Origin: Cymodocea nodosa | Lineage: Eukaryota; Streptophyta; Magnoliopsida; Alismatales; Cymodoceaceae | Length of the DNA: 64,000 nt | Direction: 5' to 3' | NCBI GenBank assembly: GCA_036874045.1 | Contig: JAZBRI010000010.1 | Span: 2,190,001-2,254,000, forward strand | In this document: in pieces, positions 40,601 to 49,600 of the stretch | How positions within the stretch are numbered: position 1 is the first letter of the stretch | Layout: each line of letters begins with the position of its first letter | Position numbers and translations under genes: made by a program | The notes under the pieces: generated by a model | What the model was told of the DNA's origin: nothing | Database searches by the model: none | Seen by the model: the letters and a program-made list of their open reading frames with translations, nothing else

Positions 40601-43600
40601 CGATATAGATAGTTCAAAAATTACTACAAGATATAAACATGAAATCAGAAGGTTACTAGACTTAAGTATCCAGAAGAAATGAATATTTGATGAATTACAG
40701 GCTTAAGTATTTGATAAGTTAGTTTAAGCAATAGAAACACCATTAAACAGTTAGAAAAATAACTATCCGAAAATACAAAGACTTCGGAGAGTTTTAAAAA
40801 TAGTTGGTTGAATGATCGGAGAGTTAAGACGCTAACTATCTAGAAGTTCAAGAAAATCGAAAAGTTAGGAAAGCTAATTATCCGAAACTTAAGTCATTTA
40901 ATTTTTTATGTGCAGAAATCCAAAACAAAAACTTAAAAGAATTTTCCGGAGAGTTAGAAAGCTAACTATCTAAAAAACAAGAAGTTTTGGAAGGTTACAG
41001 ATTTAACTATCTGAAGCTTAAGTCATTCTATTATGCATGTGTAGAAATAAGAAAGCAGTCGAAAGCTTAAAGGAAGAATCGAGAGGTTACTGTAGTTAAC
41101 TATTTGAAAATTGAAGAGTTTCGGTAAGTTAACAGTTATAATCATCCGAACTTAAGACACTTCACGTGTATGACTTAAAATCTCACGTGACTCAGACAAA
41201 AGGACTTAAGTGGATTTTCGATGAGTTACGGTTATCCCTTGGAAAGTTACACAACTAACCATCTGAAAATCAAAGGGAATCAGAAAGTTACAAGTTAGAC
41301 AGTATACAGAACGGTAACTTACTATTTTTGGGATTGACTACACAGTAAGTATAGCAGAAAACATCCGTTAGAAGTGAATTTGATCATTATACTCTTTGAT
41401 ATAAATATGATAAGTAAAGGAAAGATTGAGACAACGATCATAAAATATTCTGAGCTATTGAAAATTCCAGAAACACTTTTAAGTTTGCAAAATATAGAAA
41501 TATTCTCAAGTTGACTATAGCACAAAAGCTCCCTACGCTCAAACTCTATTTCAAAGTTTAAAGTTATTGGTTTGTGAGTTTTAACTTAAAAACTCACTAT
41601 TGGTTAAGAGCTTGTGAGTTGGTTGTTGAGTTTCAACCTGAAAACTCAAGTATTAGTTCTTGCTTTAACTTGAAAGTAAGTATTGTAAGTATCCATATAT
41701 TTAGTGAAGTCCAAGTAAATCTTGGGGGTGGACTAGCCAAGTTGGTGAACTACCTAAAAATCTTCTTGTGTTCATTACCATTTACTGTTTTACATGCATA
41801 TCGATTAATTTAGCTCACAGATAAATTGAATCAACAAATTAAATTCAAAAAGAAGTCAATTTTACATATACACACCATTCACCCCCCTCTGGTGAGTCTA
41901 TCGATCCTAACACCCACTTCCTTAATCACATCTGAAATCAACTTGTACAAATACTTGTGATCCTTAGGAGGTGTTTGTGTATATTTCTCATTGGGAAATG
42001 AAATGGTGGGAAATGGAAATGATAAGAAAATTTGAACGTTTGTGTACGTTGGGAAATGATGAAAAATGATAGAAATTTTGAAGTATTTGTGTGCACAAAA
42101 GGGAATGATGGGAAATGTAATTTTTAATAATTTTTAAAATATTAAATAAGAAATTGAATTAATAAAAAGTAAAATTACTATTTACTTGAAAAGTAATATT
42201 TTAAATAATATAATATATATTAACAATGTATTAATTACCAATGTAATGTCAAATAACTTATGTACAATATGCATTATATGAAATAATTTTTCATCACAAT
42301 TATATGTTATTACAAGTAATCTTTTCGTTTATTTGTTTCCCATATAGAATACATAATTTGTTTCTGTTTCCTATCAACTATTATTTTTCTTTATTTTACA
42401 CTTAGATTATTACAACTTATTCTTTCTTCTTTAGCATTATGAATAAGTTCCTTAATATCAACATTTTCTTCAATTAATTTATCTAGTAGATTTTCAAATA
42501 AGTCTTTTCAATCTATTATTCTAATAAAATTGTGGAGAAGAATACATGCTAAAACAATCTTAAGTTTCAAATGGATATAACATGTAACATCGTAAAATTG
42601 TAAATGTATGTTTAATCATTTCAAATGTATGTTTAATTATATTTCTCAATTGTGAACGTATATAATTGAAATTTACCACTTTATTATTTGAAACTTGATT
42701 CTAATCATATTTTGATAGATATCAAACACTTCGAAATGAAGAAATAAATTTAAAGTGATTTGGAAAGTTTGTATCTACCAAATAATACTTATCTGCATGA
42801 TATATATAACATTTACCACTTCATAAAAATCAATATTTATTTTAAAAAATAATGTAAACTATTATAATGTCATATTAGGTGGGACTTAAAGTCTATGTGG
42901 TTGAGAAGTTACATCTTGTAATATCCTAGAATCTGTAATTGATCATTCCCATCCTGTAATCACGTATGTGATTTTTATATTGAAATTACAAGTTAATACA
43001 TTTTACGTTAATTTTTCTTTCCTATTCTTATATCTAGTATTTTCTTATTCATAAATTGTGACATTGACATGTATACTGTAGATAGTGCCAATGTAATCTT
43101 AATTAAAAAAATAATATAAAAATATGATATCAAATTTATAAAAATATACTATGAATGAAATAGAAAAGACAACATAATAAAATTCACATTTTACCTTAAA
43201 ATATGGGAAAACGTTCGAATTATTTTGAATTCTACTTGGTGTTGACGATGAAAGCTTCATTATAAGTAAATCATGTAATCTACAAATAACATTTAAAATC
43301 TCATTAAAATATATGCTAACTGTCTAAGTAGATCAATGAAAATTCTCAGTTGTAAGTCTATATCATTAGTTCTAATCAATTGTGACAAGAAAGATTGTCA
43401 ATTTCTTTTCAATACTTATATCTCGACTATATTGTATTACCTTTTGACTTTTGTGTAAGTCATATAATTGCCTAAAAACATGTTGACTCATGTGATATAT
43501 TTTTTGACAATTATATACTTGGTGAGATATTGACGAATCTAACAATCTCATGATATAATATTGCCTTTCTTTACTTTATATTCGTTCTGTTGTATTAGGA

Positions 43601-46600
43601 ATAACATCTGTAATATATTGTGCACCCATTCCACACGTCCTTATATTTACAGAGAATGTGTAATAGATTCTCTATTAGTAGCTATTTGTTAAAAATTTCT
43701 TTCTTTATGGGAACTTGACTAAGCTAGTGCTAATGGAGAAATCTCTTAAGGATGTTGCTTAGGGGATGGTGTTGATAGAGAAATCTCAAGTTTGTTATTG
43801 AGGAGCATCATGTTTGCCACCTAAGGAAAGCCATTTATGGACTAAACTAGAGTCTTTGATCTTGGTTTGAGAAATTTAATAGTTGTTAAGCATAGTAACT
43901 TTTAGTGATGTGTTAATCATTTAGTCTTCTATTGATGGTCTCCAATCAGTAGTGTTATTGTTGTTGTCTATGTTGGCTTCTTAATCATGGATAGTGACTC
44001 AATAGGGATCATATGGCAAAAGAATATCTCAAAATACACTTTTTCACAAAAGATATGAATGAGTTACATTATTTCTTAGGCATTGAGTTTGCCTATTCTA
44101 GGGTGAGTATGATACTATCTCATAGGAAGTATACTCTAGATTTATTGTATGAGACAACTTGTAGGCTATAGGCTTGAAAGTATACATATTGAACAAAGTC
44201 CACCCTTTTGGGATGATTCTTCTAGTCTCCTAGAGGACCTCAATAGATATAAGTGACTAATTGACAAACTGATCTACTTGACTATCATTGGACCTAATAT
44301 CATTTATGTTGTCAACTTGCTTTTCCAATTTATGCATTAACTTAGAGTAGTCTATTAGGAATGTGTCTCACACATGCTTGCATATATCAAAGGATGTTTA
44401 TGGAAGGAACCGTCATCTCAAGGTTGAGGGTTTTTTCTAACTCAAGCTATGTTGGAGATAAAAGTGAGAAAATTCACTTTAGGTTATTATACTTGGGAAT
44501 CTTGTTACTTAGAGAAACAAAATACAGAATGTTGTATCTTGATCTAATGCAGAAGTAGAGTGTCACCTAATGACATTAGTTTACAAGATGACATGGAATA
44601 GGTTTTAATTGATGGAACATGGTTATACTATCAAGGTATCTTTGGAGATGCATTGTGATAACTAATGGTTGGGGTAAGGCCTAGTCCTCCCCTGGTAAGC
44701 TTTTAGTTTTTGTAGGGGTTTGTAGAGGGTTGTATAAGGTAGAGATGAAGAACACACTCACAAAAGATAAGCACATTCAAGACAACAAGATTTTACATGG
44801 TTCATCCTTAGGCTATGTCTATGGTTGATGAAGAAGGTGGAGCTTCACTATTTTCAGATTAGTATAGATGGATTTAAGCATTCCTAGGAACCCCTTTTAT
44901 GGGTTTTACAACATCATCAGTTACAAAAACAGAGTTTGTAATGTATGGATTAAAGTCTGTAATGTTCAAAGAACATTTGCTGCATGTGAAGACAAAAAAC
45001 TGAAACAATTTTCAGCACATTCAAGTAGCTATAATGCTACGTAAATGTCTATTCAAGTCACCTCAACAATCTTCCTCCTTGAATATTTCTTCATCAACAA
45101 CAAACCCCTAGTTGGGGCTATTTCTAGTTGTAAATGTTTAGCAAGTCAAAATAATGCTTGAACTTGCCTTCCATTACCTCTTTGGTGAATATATCAGCAG
45201 GATTATCATGAGTAGATACCTTCTTGACATCATTTCTTCTTTCAGCTCTTAGAAAGTGATAGCGGACATCAATGTACTTAGTCCTTTCATATTGAACCTG
45301 ATCTTTTGCTAAGTAGATGTCACTAAGACTATCATAATTCATAGTAGCAGACCCTTGCAACCATCATAAATCTTCTAAGAGTCCTTTCAGCTAAATTTCC
45401 CCTTTTGTTGCTTCAGTTAAAGTCATATGTCTTGCTTTTGTTGTGGAGAGAGACACAATTGGCTGAAGTGTGGCTTTCCAACTTACTACAATGCCTGCAA
45501 TTGTGACAACATAACCATTCATAGATCTTCTTTGATCTATATTAGTTGCAAAGTCTAAGCTAGAAAATCCTACAATAGTGCAATTCACATTTTTCTTATA
45601 AATCAACCTTACATCAAAAGTTCCTTTTAGGTATCTCAAAATTCTTTTCACAGCCATCCAATGTTCTTTATCAAGATTGGACATGAAAGGACTAACAATA
45701 CTGATTGAAAATGCTATATTTGTTTGAATACAAGCCATAACATACATTAGATTGCCTACTACATTAAAATACATGTTTCATAAATGAAATTTTAATTCAA
45801 TATTTGGAGACATATTTGAAGATAGACAAACATTCTTGGCAAATGGAGTACTAACAAGTTTAGAATTTGAAATACCAAACTTTTGCAGTATTTTCTGAAT
45901 ATAAGCTTTTTGAGATAAGAAAAGCTTACCTACACCTGTATCCCTGTAAATTTCCATTCTTAATCTTTTTAGCAATTCTTAAATCTTTCATCTTAAATTC
46001 AGAACTAAGGAGACTTTTTAAATATTCAATTTCTTCCTTGTCTTGAGTTGTTATAAGAATATCGTCAACATACAACAAATGATATATATAGAACATTTCA
46101 TTTAGCTTCTTAAGATACACACAACAGTCATATAAGTATTTTGTGTATCCAATTTTAATCATGAAATCATCAAACCTTTTATACTATTGTTGGGGAGATT
46201 GTTTTAACTCATTCAATGATTTAAGAAGTTTGCATACATGATTTGGTTTGCCTAAGTCAACAAAACCTTTAGGTTAATCCATCACTATATCTTCCTCTAA
46301 GTCACTATGTAAAAACACAGTTTTTATATCCATTTGTACCAAACCAAGATTGTTAGAAGTAACAATTGCCAACAAAATTCTAATGGAAGAATGTCTAATC
46401 ACAAGAGAGAAAACTTCATTGAAATTGACACATTCTCTTTGATTATAGGCTTTTACAACCAAGCGTGCTTGGTATCTGATAGGTGAATCTTCATGTGGAC
46501 CATTTTTTTTCTTAAAGACCCACTTGCAACCTACGATCCATCTATTTTCAGGAAGAGGAACTAATTTCTAGGTATGAGTTTTTTGAAAAGACTCAATTTC

Positions 46601-49600
46601 TTTTTGCATGATTTACATCCATTGGGCAACCTTAGAACTTTCAATCGCCTCCTTGTAAGTATGTGGTTCTTGATTATCAATCTTTTCAGCAACCTGTAAA
46701 GCACATGAAACAAGATTGCTAAAACCATACCTTACAAGTGGATGAGTCTCCCTTCTTGGTTTATGAAGAGTTACACTCCTAAACTGTTGCGCTTTAGGTG
46801 GAACAAAATTTTTTGGATCTGTAGAATTGATTTCCACAACTATTTCTGTGTATTAAGGTTGATGAGAATCAATTATCTTTGGTTGAGAAGAAGTCACTTT
46901 AAATTCCACTTGGGGATATTAGAATTTTTTGAAGTTTGCTTTAATATAAAGCCTTCGTTGAAAATCACATTTCTGCTGATTACTACTTTATGTTCGTTAG
47001 CATTTCATATTCTATATCCCTTAACTCCTATTCCATATCTAACAAAAATTTCCTTTTTGACCCTAGGTTTCAATTTTCCTTCATTTACATGATAGAAACT
47101 AGGGCATCCAAAAATTTTCAAATTGGAGTAATTAGGTACATTGTTTGTCCAAACTTCTAATAGAATCTTGTTTTGAATGGTTAAAGGACTCCTATTGATA
47201 AGAAAGGTTGCAATTGTGATTGCTTCAACCTAGAAGCTTTTCTCCACACTTGCATTAGAAATCATACACTGAGCTCTTTCAAGAACATTCTTTTTTGACC
47301 AAAATGAGCCATCTCATGTGCCATAGTTTGGTTTGAAAAGATAGATTTGATTGAGTTGCTACAACAATAGTTCCTCTAAGTGTTTTGTCTTGTAGGACAT
47401 AGGATAGTCCATCCTTGATTCCTTTCGTAACTACCATTTTACCTTTGGTTATATGGAGAACTCCTCGTACTTGTATCCTTTGTTATCAAGTACAAGTAAG
47501 GAAATAAGATTTTTTCCTAACTGAGGGACATAACGAATCCCTTTTAAGGTTCTAATAGATCCATCAAACATTTGAATTTGAATCGAGTCAACTCCCAATA
47601 CCTTGCAAACGTTATTATTTGTCATAGACGCAATACCTCCATTCACCTCCTTATATGTATTAAACCACTTTCTATGTAGATACATATGATGAGATGCTCC
47701 TGTATCTAAGATCCAATAGTCAGATGGATCTAGATAATTTGTCACAGTAAAAGCAACAACATTTTCTAAGGATGTCTCTTCCTGTGTTGTTGTAGCTTAA
47801 GGTTTGTTTTCCTTCTTTGGGTAGTTGACCTTCCAATGTCCAAGTTCTTTGCAATAATTGCAGATGTTTTTAGGGTTTGGAAACTTGCCTTTAGATTTTC
47901 CTCTCTACTTCCCCTTTTTCTCCCTTTTCTCTTGCCTTCCCTTGGTTTTTTAAGTTGTAGCCAAACCAGTTGTTGGTATGTCATTTTCAAGGTTGATGGT
48001 CATGTGTCTCAATTCACTAGATTGTAGACATGTTCAGACCTCCTCAAAAGATATAGAATCTTTGCTAATCACAAATGATTGCACAAAATTCTCATATGAC
48101 TAAGGAAAGGATACTAACAAAAGTAAAACGTCTTCATCTTCAACTTTAACATCTATATTTCTTAACTCCATAAGGGTGGTATTTAATTAATCTAAATGAA
48201 AACTTTAAAGGCATAGCTTCCTTCATTCAGAGGGAGAAAAGTCATTGTTTCAATAATAGTTTATTAGTCAGAGACTTGGTCATATATAATGACTCAAGCT
48301 TTGTCCATAAGTCCACAATGGTGGTCTGATCTGCCAATTCTACTATAACCTCATTAGCTAGACATAGGGATATAGTAGAATGAGTTTTTTTCTCTTGAGT
48401 TTTGAATTCATCATCACCAAAAGAATTAGACTTTTCTCTTGATAGTGGCATCCAAATGCTTTGTTGTTTCAACAAGGCTTTCACCTTGATCTACCACAAG
48501 TTGAAGTTGCTTTATCAATAAATTTTTCTATCTTAACCAGTAAATGTCATGTTTCCCTCAACCTAACTCTGATATCACTTTTAAGGGTTTGTAGAGGGTT
48601 GTATAAGGTAGATAAATAATGAGAGAAATGAATAACACACTCACAAAACATAAGCACATTCAAGACAATAAGATTTTACATGGTTCACCCTTAGGCTACG
48701 TCCATGTTTGATGAAAAGGGTGGAGCTTTACTATTTTCAGATTGGTACAAATGGAGATTTTCAGATGAGATTCATTTCAACATTCCTAGGAACCCCATTT
48801 ATAGGTTTTATAACATCATCAGTTACAAAAATAGAGTTTGTCACGTATGGATTAAAGTCTGTAACGTTCAGAGAACATTTGCTGCATGTGAAGACAAAAA
48901 ATTGAAACAATTTTCAGCACATTCAAGTAGCCATAATGCTACGTAAATGTCTATTCAAGTCACCTCAACAGTTTTTGTTTGGGACCCCATCCTTAGAGTA
49001 GATTGGGGATTTTCATCAAAAAAAAAAACAATCTTACATTTCATAAATGAACAAAACACATCAGTGGTATCAAATTGGACATGATGTGAAGGATCATCTC
49101 TACCCTGTACAGAGTCCTCAGGGCAGATGGCTAATATATTTACTAAAACTTTAAGTATTAGAGTCTTTGGGACGATAACATATGCTACAACTTGAGAGCA
49201 AGCATTGCAGTCATATTATTATTATTATTATTATTTATTAGGGATATGAGTCACTTGTTAGGTAAATGGATATTGACTTATCTATTTCCCTATAAACATA
49301 TGACTCATCTTTATATCAAATATATCTTCTCTTCTTCTTTTCTCTTGTTCATCCTATTATTTTGATTGTTTAGAAGTGAACCTACAGTCACTGGATGAAG
49401 TCCTCCTTCCCTTTTGGAAGTGCTGATCCACAATGAGACAAATATGACTAACTGATATATATAATATGGTCACAGGAATGGACCGTGACTATCTTAAATA
49501 AGAATGATAGTTTGGTAGGGCCTTGTCAGGTGTAATGTCAAGTCAACCGTAAGTCTGTTGGTAGCTATCGGGTTGGGTTTTGGATTTTAGATGGCTTCCC

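Larger units (their letters stand above)
33957..41912 (+). mobile_element. SIRE-like Copia retrotransposon with both LTRs, decayed
   Basis: LTRs lie at 33957-35387 and 40512-41912. The primer-binding site ttggtattagag is at 35389-35400 and a polypurine tract aaaaaggaggaga at about 40498-40510. Internal order on the + strand: gag (35.6-36.76 kb) with zinc knuckle CFKCRRQGHIQTFCPLQ and a C-terminal coiled coil; protease and pre-integrase (37.0-37.55 kb); integrase (37.6-38.3 kb); reverse transcriptase (38.5-39.4 kb); RNase H (39.45-39.95 kb, TTEAEYIAASLC); then a 0.5-kb untranslated tail with purine-rich blocks. No envelope-like frame was seen. The flanks tctac and cccac could be a target-site duplication changed by two C/T transitions. 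The LTRs differ at roughly one site in ten, mostly transitions, suggesting a few million years. Coding parts are complete in outline but carry many breaks. Confidence 0.9.
44711..48970 (-). mobile_element. Tork-like Copia, minus strand, both LTRs, internal deletion
   Basis: LTRs lie at 44711-45068 and 48581-48970, flanked by gtttt on both sides (44706-44710, 48971-48975). The primer-binding site TGATATCAGAG lies just left of the right LTR (about 48564-48578). On the minus strand: gag with a zinc-knuckle region (48.5-47.8 kb), protease motif YWILDTGASHHM (47.72 kb), the C-terminal part of integrase (47.4-46.9 kb), reverse transcriptase (46.8-45.8 kb) and RNase H (45.8-45.1 kb). The integrase core appears to be missing. 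The LTRs differ modestly and by one indel of about 30 bp. It has several breaks and no longer looks autonomous. Confidence 0.88.
43725..49372 (+). mobile_element. Old Copia remnant (reverse transcriptase, RNase H, LTR trace), split by a younger Copia
   Basis: Left piece 43725-44710: decayed reverse transcriptase and start of RNase H, with ELHYFLGIEFAYSRVSMIL SHRKYTLDLL-type sequence at 44040-44150 (written here as two blocks). Right piece 48976-49372: end of RNase H (GQMANIFTKTLSI at about 49120-49155) and a possible 3' LTR trace from 49240. The pieces are separated by the minus-strand Copia at 44711-48970. Gag and integrase are missing. It is very old, with many breaks. Confidence 0.7.
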
